Positions 1-10,639 of a stretch of DNA of 64,000 nt are shown one piece after another (within the stretch, counting starts at the first letter, position 1; every line of letters starts with the position of its first letter). Source of the stretch: Symbiodinium natans (Eukaryota; Sar; Dinophyceae; Suessiales; Symbiodiniaceae); assembly GCA_905221605.1 (NCBI GenBank), contig CAJNDS010002143.1:444061-508060 (forward strand), read 5' to 3'. The notes under the pieces were generated by a model. That model ran no database searches, was not told the DNA's origin, and saw only the letters and a program-made list of their open reading frames with translations. Position numbers and translations under genes: made by a program.

Positions 1-3000
1 TTCTCTCACACTCGGGGGCCTCCAGGCTGGAGCCAATCGAAGGTTTGTTGATGCACTGGGACTTCCTGCGCAAAGCGGCTGTCCGCAAGCACCAGAAGCT
101 CCTGCCATTCGTCGATTGCATCACCGCATGATGACACATGTCATTTCGCATGCCAAGCTGGGTCATGTCTTGCCATGAATGTAAGCGTGGCAAGGGTGCC
201 AAGCCAGCCGCACCGTGGAACTCAGCGAGGCTGACCCAGAACGGGCTGTATCCCCCTACATGCCTCGCTTGCGTTCACAATCGTTTGCAGAGCACACCGC
301 GCCCATGTGGCAGCCACCACTATGATTGCCGTGTCTATGGTTCACTATGGTTCAGGCGAGAATCTCAGATACCATCGTGCGATTGATGAAAATTGCACAG
401 CGCATAGAGCAGGCATGGAAGCGTAGCAAGCTGACAGAACCGGGGAGATGGATGCGATAAGCAGCGACCCCCAGTCGTCCGAGCGCAACCTCCACTTCCG
501 GGTCGCTGCAGGTCACAACACCATGCTGACCATTGCCTGCCCACATCTACCATAATCTACCTAACTTCTACCTATCTGCGGCCACGGATCCGGGTCGCAG
601 CAGCTTCTGTCGATTTCACAGCTCTCGCCAAGGCGCGAATCGCAGCAGCGAGCGCACGGCTTTGTGGCCCACTCCGGGCACGCATGTAGAGGGCAAAGCC
701 ATTCCCTCCCAGGAAAGCTTGCCGTCAACATATGTCAAGGGCAGCGCTTCCACTCAGTGCACAGAAGCAACTTGCCTGGCATTGAAAGGATCAGGAACCC
801 AAACTTGCCGCCGTAAATCTTCTTCCCGGACCCATGCAGCAGATGCAAAAGGCACGTCACCCAGGAAAGCAAAGTCCCACGGTCCTCACAGGAAAGCGTG
901 AACGTTCTGAAGCTGCCTGGGCCTGCAACAACTGCATACTATCAAGCACTGCACCTTGACTATCTTCAGTACCACAAGCCTGTGAGGGTCTGAACGTGGC
1001 GCCCAGGATAGTGCGGGAATTGCGTCTCACCGGTCCACGAGCCAACGAGCACAGGCAAAGCAGCTGCCCATCGCATGGGGAAGCTCTCCGAGGCTCCGAG
1101 TACTCCCTAAGGGTTTGGTGCTCTGTCATGCTCACAGCATTTGGCCTCATGGACTTTCACGAGGAAAGTGTGCTGCAAGGTGGCATATGCATGGAAGCTT
1201 CAAGCTCTCGGCGGCAGTGCGGCGATTTTGGTGCATGTGTGATCATGCGTGTAACCGGCAGCGCTGAGATGTGCTGAGCGAGCCAGCCCGCTCTTCCACC
1301 ACTAGCCCAATGAACTCTTTTGTCACGTCATCCTTAGCGATGATGCGATCGCTATCAAATATGGCTCTGCGTTGCAAGTGTTACACCAGTTCGGGCGAGC
1401 ACGAGCACAAACTTTAACGGCTCGAAGAACATCACAGGGTGCTCCTGATGGCACCAGCCCGACAAAGTGAACCAAAAGCATACTCGGCCTTGGCTCTGAA
1501 ATATCTTGCAGTAGCACTTAGGACACCTGGAGGTCTTGGAGCACCTCCTGCGCTTCGTCGCTTATGCTGCCTTACACGAGGCACCAACACCCTTTCCGAG
1601 AGCATCCGATGAGCACCCAATGACCCAGGCGCCTCCCAGCCCTCCAACTGAGTCCGCCGCGCTGCTTGTCTCTGTACGAAGTCAACTCCCGGAGATAATC
1701 CCGACCTGGCCCAAGGGTGCATAGCCAGCTAAGAAACTCGGAAATGCTGAGCATCTGAGAACCAGGCGCATCAAGTTCAGCTTGCGGCTCAACCTATATG
1801 TGGCGTTTCTAACCAAACTGGCACAGCTTTCATAAGGGCTGCATCAAGCCACCTACTACACACCCCGCATCATAGTGCGGGCGCGCATTCACACAATAAA
1901 GCAGCTTCCATCAATAACCCGTGCAGCTGAGCAACTCCATGTTGGTCTGCACTAGCATTTTGACCTGACCTTGCGGCTCCTGCGTTTGTGACGTGACGGG
2001 TCGGAAAAGCAACAGACATTTCAGCTGAGTTTGTCCTTTGGCATCGGCAGGCCATTGTCATCCAACGATTCGTCGACGTTCAAGACCGCATGGAGCACGT
2101 GCCCAGTGATCTGCCAACAATGGCACATGTCTGCGAACACATCCAAAGTGCGGCTGGTAAGCTCGCGGCCCTCCACGTCATTTCACACAGGGGCTCGTAC
2201 AAAGAGTTTGGCCTGAGCCGCACTTGTTATATCGGAACCAGAAGCCATCTGTCTGTGTTGCACGCTCTCTCAACAACCGCCGCATGTTCCTTGAACTTTT
2301 ATGCCCTGCACCGGTCCAGGCATGCAAGACCTGCGAACGTTGCGCTTTTCAAGCGCTCGGAACCACCATCACGGGCACACAGTCTCAGAATCCTCGGACG
2401 TGTAGCCTGCGGATGCAACACGACGCAACCTTGCAATTTCAAGGCAGGGCATTCCGCCAGCTGCTTGACCACCACTCAGCGTCAACGAAAGAACTTGATG
2501 CCAACTGCTTTGGCTTGACATGGCGACTGCGGCAAAACTAACTCGACGGCGAAGTTTCTCAGTGCATCAGACGTCACTCTTGATCTTCAGCTTGTCGGTC
2601 CTTGTAGTAGCCGAGGCCTGACCAAGCCATTGTCTGTTTAAGCAACCGGAGGGCATGGCAGAGAAGGCGTTCCTTGCTTCAGTTGGGGGGCGGCCTTCAG
2701 TCAGTCTGGCTTGTGGTTCGGCACGCTTACATCACACACTGCCGCGTTCTTATCTGTAACACAGACCTCTTGCCACAGTTCACGCATGCCCAGCACTCGT
2801 ACACTGTTGCGTCCTTAGCCATCCCTAGTCACCAGTCTTGAAGAGCTGATTTGTAGTGCTCCCATGGCCCATGGCCAGTGCCTCTGTGGTCCAGCTTGTA
2901 AACCCAACCGGGTCGAGATCCGCAGAAGCGCGCGCTTTCTGCAAAGTCATCTTCGCTGTACCTGGGACATTACGCATCTCACGCCTCCCCACTGCGAAAA

Positions 3001-4070
3001 AACTCACCAAGCTGACTCGAATTCAAGCATCCTCGGGCAGGCACGTCTTGCGAGGGACAGGCGGTGCTGGAAGCAGCATGGCTTCGAAACGCGGCTTTGC
3101 AAACCAGTAGAAACCTCACACTGAATGAGAACTAACCCGAAACGCAGCTAAACCCAACCTGCAGCATTCTGTCCAGTTGCTGTCCCAGATTCCAAGCGCG
3201 ATTCCTCCCGTAGCGACGGCTCCAGCGACTTTCGATGCCTGTTTCCGCAGTGCGCCCGACAGATGAAGTTCAAAATGTGCCCACTCCTATTTGGCACGAC
3301 CGAGCCTGGCTAGAACCTGCCATCCTGCAGTTTCATAGGCGCTCTACACCCCATCCAAGTTTGACAGGTGCTTGAGCCGAAATTAACATGCTGTTCAGAT
3401 TTTCCGACACAAGACACGGATGGACATGTCAAGGCCGATGCGTCAAAGGGCCATTTGCTGCCATCATCCTGATGCGGTGCCAAAAACGACATGGGCTCCC
3501 TCAGATCTTCGTGCATCTGTGGCAGTCCTTGCCCGCAGACGTTTGGCAAACAGCTGCACAATGTTCACCAAGTCCTCATGTCAATTGTCGATGGAACACT
3601 AGGCACTGGCAACTGCGGCAGCGCACAAATACACGTTGGCGATTTTTCTTCGCATGCACGCTGAGATTAAGCTCAAAGATTATGCCACGGCACATGCGAC
3701 GCATTGTCTCGTCGCCTGTGCACATTTGGGTGGCCATAATTTTAAAAGGGTGGGTGCCGCACTTTTCCTACGTGAAACAAATTCGCATGGGCAGGGAGCT
3801 CAACCGTTTCCACACACAGTTGCGCAATAGCATTGTCATAAGGATCTTTACCTTACTTTTCCCTCTGTTCCGATTGCGAACTGTGTGGCCCCGGTTTGCT
3901 CATACCAACCCGACAAAACCTGCTCAGAACAGGAATGAAAGCGGCGGCCTTGCGCAAGGAAGGGAGATGAGCGAAGCTGAGAGGCTCAAGCCAGGATTGT
4001 AAAAACCATCTGGCGCATGACCGCAGAAAATATTGGGATTTGAACGGGCCCATCACGACGCCTTGTGTTT
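1..4070. other. Stretch with no recognisable gene
   Basis: Short open frames occur on both strands, but none shows a protein-family motif, a consistent exon chain or a clear repeat structure that I can recognise. Composition is ordinary for the window (mixed, about half GC). It may be intergenic DNA, long introns, or exons of a gene I cannot identify. Confidence 0.4.
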
Positions 4071-4074
4071 CTTG

Positions 4075-4900
4075 TTTTTTCCTCGTACCTTTTTCCGCCC
4101 GCAGAAGACGAGTCCAAGTCCGGGCGGAGCCTACGGACCCAGGCGGCTGGGCACGGGCTCCAGCGCCGGGAGCGGCGCGCCGGGCATGGCCCCAGCGACG
4201 TATGGTGCGCCGAGCGGTGTGCCAGCAAGCGTGCTTTGCAAGGCCACACTCAGCAAGCCCCACCCCTGCGCAGCAGCCTCTCGCAGGGCAGCTGGGGCTC
4301 GCTGGGCGCGAAGCCGGACGAGCTGGGCGACGAGACGAAAATTTGCACTCCATCGCTCACAGGCCAGGACGCAAAGCCGCTGAGGCCCGCGTAGGCGACG
4401 CGCTTTGTGCCTCTCAGCGATCGCGGCGCCGTCGCAAGTCGCACGCGTCAGGGGGGCACGAGTGTCACGTCGCTGCAAAGTTCGCCGTGCGGGGCGGCCC
4501 CATATGCCATTATTGTTATTTCTCGGTCCTGTTTCGCCTGCATGCCGTCCATCCGAAGTCTGTACGACTACCGTTTACATGTCACAAAGTCGAGGCGGCG
4601 GTCAGCAGGGTCCACGCCTGGGGCAGACGTCCTGGCCAGCCACTGCAGGACGACTTGGCCGACTACGCACCCATGCGTGCTCGAGCGGTTTGGCTCTGCG
4701 CATGAATGGCAGCGCAGCGGGGCCTGTGCGCGCCAGCCGCCGCTGTCGCATGGTTATGAGCATGCGGTCGGGCGGCAGGGCCGCTTCAGCCTCGGGACGG
4801 CACTGAGCCAGGTCGCGCGTACGGCCTGGCTGTCCGGACCCCCGGTCGTTTTTGGGCTTCCTCTCTGAACGCAGCATCATCTGAGCAGGCGATCGCAAAG
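4075..4900 (-). pseudogene. LINE fragment: C-terminal nuclease-like domain with 3' tail
   Basis: Reading the minus strand from about 4890 down, there are remnants of the LGDH/LEHAW region (about 4760-4640), then a frame with QRLCVLACE and RLRAQRAPAALREAA (about 4480-4250) typical of the C-terminal domain. The piece ends in a tail at 4104-4075 that reads GGAAAAAGGTACGAGG followed by AAAAAA on the minus strand. At least one frameshift separates the two parts. No RT palm is present, so this is a 5'-truncated copy. Several open frames on both strands here are shadows of this copy. Confidence 0.65.
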
Positions 4901-4938
4901 CAGGCAGCAATTCGGTCTGGCGGAAAAGGATAAAGCAA

Positions 4939-5056
4939 TTTTTTCCTCCACCTTTTTCAGCTGTCCTCGCGGTCCCGGCGCGCAATCTTCAGCGGGGCGA
5001 CCGCTGCGCAGGCGTATTGTGGTCAGCGCGAAAGACTAGTCGAACCATCTAGTATT

Positions 5057-5090
<34 letters not shown>

Positions 5091-5800
5091 AGGGTTGAAC
5101 AGTTCTATCAAGCAAAGCGAATGATTAGAGATTAGAATCGGGGACGCGTTGTCTTCGAACTATTCCAAAACTTCTAATGGGTAAGATCCACAGTGGTTAC
5201 TTGATTGAACTTCTGGGATAAATCAAAACTGTAAGTGGGCCGTTTTAGGTTATGCGCAAGCGTGGACGGCTGGCGATTGGGGGGGCCTCGGAGGAATCGG
5301 CGAGGAGGTCGCTGAGCAAGGGGGCCTCTCCGTCGACATTGGCGGTCCCGCGAATGTGTCTGGAGAGCAAAATGGCAGCGAAGGCTCTAGCCGCAACGAA
5401 GGCGAGGAGGGCTGACCAGCGAAGCACAAAAGCGGAGGTGCATGCGGCCCGGGTGGCAGGCGGGGCCGCGCGGGCTCGGCATCGCGCGAGCTGTCTCACA
5501 AATGAGTTTCGGCATTCCACTGGCCCCCAACTTCGATGTTTAGCCCTGCGGGCTGCGAGCAGTGTTGCACCTACCGTCCGGCCCGCGGCTCAACGAGGCT
5601 CGGCCCGCAGCTCGACGAGGAGACGAGGGTGGTGTCGACGGCGACCTGTGCCCCGCAGTGGCTGTCCGTTGGCGATGACCGGGCTCGGCGCACGAGGACA
5701 TGCTCCCGCCTCACGACAGACCCTGGCGGCAGCGCGCTCGAGAGGGCCGCCGCAGGTGGCCAGGTGGTCACCTAGCTCATCCTGGCGGGCACCACATCGG
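4939..5800 (-). pseudogene. LINE fragment with an rRNA piece between its coding end and its tail
   Basis: The minus strand from about 5775 to 5255 reads GAQVAVDTTLVS, then after frameshifts the C-terminal region (LRWSALLAFVAARAFAA, GTANVDGEAPLLSDLLAD). The coding end is at about 5250. Instead of the usual short 3' untranslated stretch there are about 230 bp of antisense large-subunit rRNA. Only then comes a tail-like motif (CTGAAAAAGGTGGAGG plus AAAAAA, minus strand, 4962-4939). Whether the rRNA piece was carried by the element or the element landed beside it cannot be decided here. Confidence 0.6.
5021..5250 (+). rRNA. Diverged large-subunit (28S) rRNA fragment, probably a pseudogene
   Basis: The plus strand contains the LSU rRNA core blocks GAAAGACTAGTCGAACC, GGTTCCCTCCGAAGTTTCCC with CAGGATAGC, AAAGCGAATGATTAGAG, TAATGGGTAAGA and AATCAAAACTGTAAGTGGGC, in the order and approximate spacing of nuclear 28S rRNA. 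I recognise the last block as close to dinoflagellate LSU. It is not a working rRNA. It is only about 230 nt long and has a 2-nt insertion in the normally invariant ATCTAGTAGCTGG block (here ATCTAGTATTGCTGG) plus many substitutions. It is flanked on both sides by retroelement DNA. Confidence 0.85.
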
Positions 5801-5879
5801 CATCGGGCAGCAACTAGGGGAAGCCTCGGCAGGCGACTGGGGCTCGCAGGGGAGCATCAAGGCTGGCTGCGACCAGTGA

Positions 5880-6060
5880 GGCGCGGGACCGCGAGGAGCC
5901 AGAGTAAGGAAGGGGGGGGGGGGGTGGGGCGGGCCTTTGCTGTAGAGCCTGGCAACGAGCTCTTCAACAAATGCCGGGTCACGGTGCTGGATCACACGGA
6001 TCGCGTCGGCCCAAGACGACCAGTACGTTGCTGGGCATGGTAAAGAGCGCGTCGCAAACC
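5880..6060 (-). pseudogene. LINE fragment: RT-downstream segment
   Basis: One minus-strand frame reads PATYWSSWADAIRVIQHRDP then AFVEELVARL, matching the AAYWASWADAL segment that follows the RT thumb in this element family. It is bordered by a G-run at 5908-5921 (plus strand) and C-runs from 6115. No other part of the element is adjacent in frame, so it is an isolated scrap. Confidence 0.55.
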
Positions 6061-6114
6061 AAGGCCGATATGGGATAGTGCGCGCCACTGTGGCCTGCGG
6101 GAACATAAGCCAGC

Positions 6115-6206
6115 CCCCCCCCCCTCTCTCGTTCAAGCCCCCCCCCCTCTCTTGTTCAAGGGCCCCCCCCCCCCCCTTGGCCAATTGACCCATTGAAGGC
6201 CCCCCC
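6115..6206. repeat. Poly-C / CT-rich homopolymer block
   Basis: Four C-runs of about 9 to 18 bases are separated by CTCTCTCGTTCAAG-like spacers. The spacer TCAAG recurs, so the block looks like a small tandem array of a C-run unit. The minus strand would be strongly G-quadruplex-forming. Run lengths in such DNA are unreliable in assemblies. Confidence 0.7.
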
Positions 6207-6393
6207 CCTTTATCAATTTTGATAACATTTCGATTTCCTTTAATAGAATTTAACAAATGCAAAATGTGGAATTTTATTTAATAGGGAGCAAGGGTTTCTA
6301 GCTTCTATTAGTGGCATTTCTATTTCTTTTAATACAAGTATTCTTAATAGGGTTTCACTTGATTTTGATTCAAGTTTTAATAGGGTTTTTTTT
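6207..6393. other. AT-rich island 1 with repeated TTAATAGGG
   Basis: An abrupt drop to AT-rich sequence inside GC-rich retroelement DNA. The string TTTAATAGGG or TTAATAGGG appears at about 6275, 6340 and 6378, and TTTAATAGA near 6240. No protein or RNA family was recognised. It ends at the T-run that marks the 3' tail of the neighbouring LINE fragment. Confidence 0.5.
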
Positions 6394-6835
6394 CACGCAC
6401 CTTTTTCCGCAGGTCGTCCCAAGCCCCGGTCCCTGCACAAGCCTATGCGTCAGCTCACGCTGCGCGCGGCGCGACTCGGCTCGTGGCGGGAGCAGCAGTC
6501 CTTGGCACTCACCGTGCAGCGGCAGCTCCAGCAACGACATTGCAAAGGCGACGGAGAGAATGCCACTCCAGCGCTGTGCACCCAGGCGCCGCAGGCGGTA
6601 GCACGTAGGGCCGCAGGCGCCCCGCCGCACGTGCGCGTGCGAGTAGGCGGACGAACTGGGCTGCCTCGCGCGACCAGCGGCCGCCTACCTCGCCCGTCCG
6701 CAACAAGGCGGCATCGGCGCGCCCCTTCCAGTTCAGGGTATGTCTGGCGGCGCTTGCGCTGGGCGGCTTGGTCGAAGGCCAGAGCCGGACGGGTATCTGC
6801 ACCGGCTCGTGGCTCGCCGGTCCTGATTCTAATCG
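6386..6835 (-). pseudogene. LINE fragment: C-terminal nuclease-like domain with 3' tail
   Basis: The minus strand contains KRRQTYPELEGARRCRLV (about 6765-6710), then a shifted frame for the EVGGRWS-like and C-terminal helices. It ends in the family tail: CCTGCGGAAAAAGGTGCGTG then AAAAAAAA (minus strand, 6412-6386). The 5' boundary at about 6835 coincides with the start of the second AT-rich island, so the copy is 5'-truncated. Confidence 0.65.
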
Positions 6836-7058
6836 GGTTAGATTTTTTCATACTTTTGAAAGATTTTAATAATATGAATGAGGTCTTTATTCCTTCTAAT
6901 AAGATTGGTATTACGTTTAACGGGATTCGTATTAAAATAATCGTTTTCCTTCTCGAATTAAGTTCAACTCCTATTACAATTGATTGAACTGCAATTTGAA
7001 ATCTTGTTTTGTTAATCGCAATCGTCTTGAAATTAAAAAGGCTTTTCTATTTTTTTTC
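6836..7058. other. AT-rich island 2
   Basis: About 220 bp of strongly AT-rich DNA between two LINE fragments. It has a short open frame but no motif I recognise. Like the first island it stops at a T-run (7050-7058) that is the A-rich tail of the next minus-strand LINE copy. It could be the original target DNA or an organelle-derived scrap; neither is shown. Confidence 0.45.
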
Positions 7059-7700
7059 CCCCGCACCTTTGTCCGCCGAATCCGCCGTCCCAAACGCCTA
7101 CTGGCCGGAAGCCCGACGACCTACGGAAGGCTCACCGTGGAGGGAGCCGACTGGGCGCCGGGTGCTCGGCGAGGTCGAGCACCGTCGGAAGCCCGACGAC
7201 CTACGGAAGGCTCACCGTAGAGGGAGCCGACTGGGCGCCGGGTGCTCACAGCGAGGTCGAGCACCGTCGCTAGAAGCTGTGCGTCAACCTGCCCTGGGAG
7301 TGGGGGCATCGTCCGCTCGCCCAGCGCGGCGCTGCACAGGGCGCGCTGCACGGCTATAGCAGCCGCTCGAAGGACGGCCGGTGCTCGGTGCGCGCGCAGT
7401 CGGATGAGCTGCTTGAGCAGACGTTGGGACTCGTCGTTCCACCGCCCTCCGACTTCGGCAGCCAACACGCACAGGCGCTGTGGCCCCCCGAGGGAAAAGT
7501 TCAGGGTAGCGCACAGGTTTGCGTCGTGCAGCTGCCTCTAGTGCGGCACCGTCGCGGTCAGCGGCGCCGCGGGTGGGTCTGCCATCCCGCCCGAGCGGGG
7601 ACACGAGCGTCGCGTCACAGCAAAGGGCTTCGCCACGCTGGGTTGCGCCATAGATGACAAGATCAAGGCGCCGTCGGTCATCCGGCCGCACACCGACAGC
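7050..7700 (-). pseudogene. LINE fragment: nuclease-like domain, second subfamily
   Basis: The minus strand from about 7690 reads VRPDDRRRLDLVIYGAT, CCDATLVSPLGRDG and RRKPVRYPEL, then shifts frame to EVGGRWNDESQRLLKQL and RLRAHRAPAVLRAAA (7460-7350). The wording differs from the neighbouring copies (LVIYGAT instead of EVVANGL), so it belongs to another subfamily. It ends in an A-rich tail (GGACAAAGGTGCGGGG plus A-run, 7076-7050) and contains an internal 80-bp duplication. Confidence 0.65.
7107..7267. repeat. Perfect-length tandem duplication, about 80-bp unit, two copies
   Basis: The unit starting GGAAGCCCGACGACC occurs at 7107-7186 and again at 7187-7267. The copies are nearly identical: G to A at one position of CACCGTGGAGG, and a two-to-three-base difference near GGTGCTCGGCG. 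It duplicates part of the degenerate C-terminal coding region of the surrounding LINE fragment. Confidence 0.9.
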
Positions 7701-7702
7701 GG

Positions 7703-9485
7703 TTTTTTTTTTTCGCGCCTTTTTGCAACTGCAGACGACGGTCAGAGGGTCGACCCTACAAGAGGCGCTCGCCCCGGGGCTGCCTAGTGCTGGGGCAGCG
7801 GCAGGCGGCTGGGTTGCGGGGGCGCCAGCCAGCGTGCGTCGGCCAGGACTTCGTGTAGGTCTGGCGTCGTTCCGCCGACGCACTCCCTGGCCAGCGGCAG
7901 CTCAAGAAGGGAGCTGGCATACGCGCGCTGCGCCGCCACCGCCAAGAACCCAGCCCAGCGCGCGACCCACGCCGCTTGCGCCGCCGGTCTGAGTGCGGCG
8001 GGGACACCGTCGGCCCGGTGCCGGGCCAAAAGGCGGAGGAAGCGGGCGGCCTCGGCACCAAAGCGGCCACTTACCTCGACCCCGACGACCACCAAGCGGC
8101 AGCGCCGGGCGCGCGCTAGCTCGGGGTACGTCTGCTGTCGCTTACAGCGCGCTGCGGCGTCGACGGCCTGGCCGGGGCGAACATCGGCGCCCGGCTGCGC
8201 CTCCCCCCTGCGGGTGACGGGGCTGACGATGGTGGCGTCAACGGCGAGCTGCGCTCCGTTCCACAGCGACAAGCCGTTGGCCACAACCTCAATGCGACGT
8301 GCGTCCGCGATGGGCACATCGACATTCATATCTGCCAGGCGCACGTTGTGGCACACCCGCCCTCCCGCTTCCCGGCACAAGGCATCCAAAAGCTGCAGCG
8401 GGAACCGCAGGCGGCGTAGGAGCAGCACCCGGAACTGGGCCGGCGGGATCCGGCGGGATGAGGAGTTCCGTGGCAGTCGGCCTTACTGTGAGGGCACGCC
8501 CGGCGTGCGGCCCGGCTTGCGATAGCACCAGCGCACGAGATGCGGTGTCAAGGTCCGAAAGGTGCATCTCGAGCGCGCGCTCATCACATACCATGGCCGC
8601 ACGCCTTTGCCACCCCCGCAAGGGGTCGTCACGTTCGCCATCGCCCGGGGGGACTGGCGAGAAGGAGTCCCACGGCGGCACCTCGAAGACGCGCCCGCGC
8701 AAGAGCGCTGCCGCAGTGCGGGCGGACACAAGCGAAGGCGGCTCGCTACCACCCTGCGCCTCAAGCCCTTGCACGAGGCGCTCCGCGACGTCCGGAGCGC
8801 GGACGCGGATGGCGGGCAGCGAGTCGAACCAAGACGCCCACCAGGCGCTCTGGGCAGCCTCAGCAGCGGAACGCAAGCCCAGGCCGCCGAAGCGCAGGGG
8901 CAAATGCAGCACACGCCAGGCCGCGGGGGGGATGGGCGCGCCTTCGTCGCCCTCAGGAGTCACCCGAGGCAGCGGGTGACTGCCGCGTCATGGGCCTCGG
9001 CGAACTCGGCCGTAAAGACGGGGGGCAACATGCGCAGGAGGAAGTTGGCCCGAGTCGCAGCGCAGAAGTGTAGGAGCAGCCACGCAGCTTGCAGGTCACC
9101 CAAACCGGGGATGCATTCCAGCAACCGGTCGTGGGCTGGACGCTTGGCCTGCAGTTGGCAGCGGACAAACTCATCACTGCCCAGCGGAGCTCCAAGCACT
9201 ACAATCCCCTGGCGTTCCCTGGGCAAGGACCACGAGCCAGTCCAAAGGGGATCTGCATCGGGAGGCTGCAGGTCAGCGATGCCCGGCGGCTCCTCCCCGG
9301 CTGCGTTCCAGATTCGCGTCTTGCCCTCGTTTAAGCGCACCCGGGCATGGTGCCACAGGGCAGCTGACAGGGCGTCGCGCGCCGGCCGGGTGCGCTCCGG
9401 ATTAGAAACGACATATGTGTCGTCAAGGAAGGCTAGGACGGCTTCTCCGGGCTGCATCTGACGAGCGAACGCCTCCAGCGCGCAC
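7703..9485 (-). pseudogene. Longest LINE fragment: RT catalytic motif through C-terminal domain
   Basis: The minus strand from about 9485 reads ALEAFARQMQPGEA, then the RT catalytic motif AFLDDTYVVS (about 9432), KTRIWNAAGEEPPG, VVLGAPLGSDEF, WLLLHFCAATRANFLLR, and the helical region LRFGGLGLRSAAEAAQ (about 8900). After a frameshift come LADMNVDVPIADARRIEVV, AQLAVDATIVSP, CKRQQTYPEL, RCRLVVVGVEVSGRF and the C-terminal helices to about 7784. The 3' tail (TTGCAAAAAGGCGCG plus A-run) lies at 7733-7703. The 5' half of the RT is missing, and one frameshift separates the RT and nuclease-like parts. It is the best preserved copy of the cluster. Confidence 0.8.
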
Positions 9486-9765
9486 AGCGGTTGTATCGGC
9501 GAGCCACTGCTGCGCTACCACTCGCCCTTCCGGGCCGACCGCCTCGCGCGCGACCTGCACCCACGCCTGCTCGAGCACGAAGCCACGTCGTGCTAAGAGA
9601 CCGGTGCGCGGACAAGCCGCGAAGTGGTCCCCCAACACATCAACTCGCCCACGCACCCTGGCAAGCCATCCCCTCCGCAGCGGGCTCGGGCAATCGGCAA
9701 GGGGAGTCGGAGGCGGCGCCGCAGGGCGAGGTGCATCAGGTCCGGCGTGAGCTCGGCAGCTGGGT
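9486..9765 (-). pseudogene. LINE fragment: LGDH region
   Basis: The minus strand carries LRRRLRLPLPIARARC (about 9715-9670) and, in another frame, VLGDHFAACPRTGLLARRGF followed by LEQAWVQVAREA (9640-9520). This is the segment between RT and nuclease-like domain in this family. It joins directly to the 5' end of the next fragment, so it comes from a different copy. Confidence 0.6.
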
Positions 9766-9769
9766 GCGC

Positions 9770-9965
9770 GGGGGATGCAGTTGAAGTCGCGGGACGTTGG
9801 GATGGTGAAGCAATACGCTTCCTGCGACTACTGGCAAAAAGCCGGGCAAGGCATGTGCCGGAATGGCTGAAGGCCACCTCCCGGCAGGCCTTGCTCGCGC
9901 GCTGGTCGGGCATTGTAGCCGTGGCCGCTCAAAAAGCGCTAGCGGCCTCATTGCTCTTTTTGCCT
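9770..9965 (+). pseudogene. Inverted LINE fragment: EVGGRW / C-terminal helices, plus strand
   Basis: A plus-strand frame reads VEVAGRWDGEAIRFLRLLAK, SRARHVPEWLKATSRQALL and ARWSGIVAVAAQKALAASLL. This is a clean piece of the C-terminal domain in the opposite direction to its neighbours. It meets the minus-strand fragment that follows at about 9965, giving a tail-to-tail arrangement. Confidence 0.7.
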
Positions 9966-10402
9966 CGGCGAATGAGGCGCACGGGGAGCCCAATAGGCCG
10001 CCGGGGCAAGGAGCTCTGCAGCGAACAGGCCCAGGCCCCCCAAGCGCGCCGGCAAGAACGCGATGTCCCGGCATGCTGGTGACTGGCGGCGTCCCCAGGA
10101 TCCAGGCCGCCCAAAACCTCGAGGAGGGTGCGCCAGACCTTATATCATCGTGTGAGCGCGCGTAGTCCGCGGCGAACTCGGGCGGGACGTTTCGCAAGAG
10201 ATACTGCGCCCGCGGCGAAGCGCAGAAGAGCAGGAGCAACCACGCGCACTGCAAGTCGGGCAGACGCGGCACGGCCTGCAGGAACTCCCGAGCCTCGCGC
10301 AGTCGTTCCCGCGCCTGCGTCCTGACGTACTCGTCGTGCCCAATGGGGAGCCCAAGCGCCAGGAAGCCGCGCTCCGGCGGCGGCTTGTTGCCACGCCACA
10401 CT
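9965..10402 (-). pseudogene. LINE fragment: RT thumb region
   Basis: The minus strand reads FLALGLPIGHDEYVRTQ, LQAVPRLPDLQCAWLLLLF and CASPRAQYLLRNVPPEFAAD (10370-10150). A shifted frame follows with LLEVLGGLDPGD and WGAWACSLQSSL (10110-9980). This corresponds to the region after the RT catalytic motif. It is cut upstream by G-rich low-complexity DNA. Confidence 0.7.
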
Positions 10403-10445
10403 TCCGATCAAAAACCATAGGAATCCTAGGCAGAGGAAATGTGGA

Positions 10446-10576
10446 ATTGAGCATGGGGGGCGGGGGGGGCGGGGGGGGGGCCCCCCCCCCATTTCTTTCG
10501 GGGGGGGGGGGGGAGAGAGGGGGAGGAGGGTCTGTTGGGTCAAGAGTCAAAAGGGGGGGGGGGGGAGGGGGGGTAC
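10446..10576. repeat. G-run / C-run low-complexity block
   Basis: Successive G-runs of 6 to 14 bases with one abutting C-run (about 10481-10490) give a near-palindromic G/C core and G-quadruplex potential. Such blocks are prone to sequencing and assembly errors, so exact lengths should not be trusted. Confidence 0.75.
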
Positions 10577-10639
10577 CTTGAATATCCGCGAGCCTCTTTT
10601 TTACGCACTCTCCGATATGGCGAGCACCGGCGAGTGGAG

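Noticed and set aside
6311..6990. AT-rich short ORFs with hydrophobic peptides as organelle genes
   Set aside because: No recognisable mitochondrial or plastid protein; frames are short and follow from AT-rich composition.
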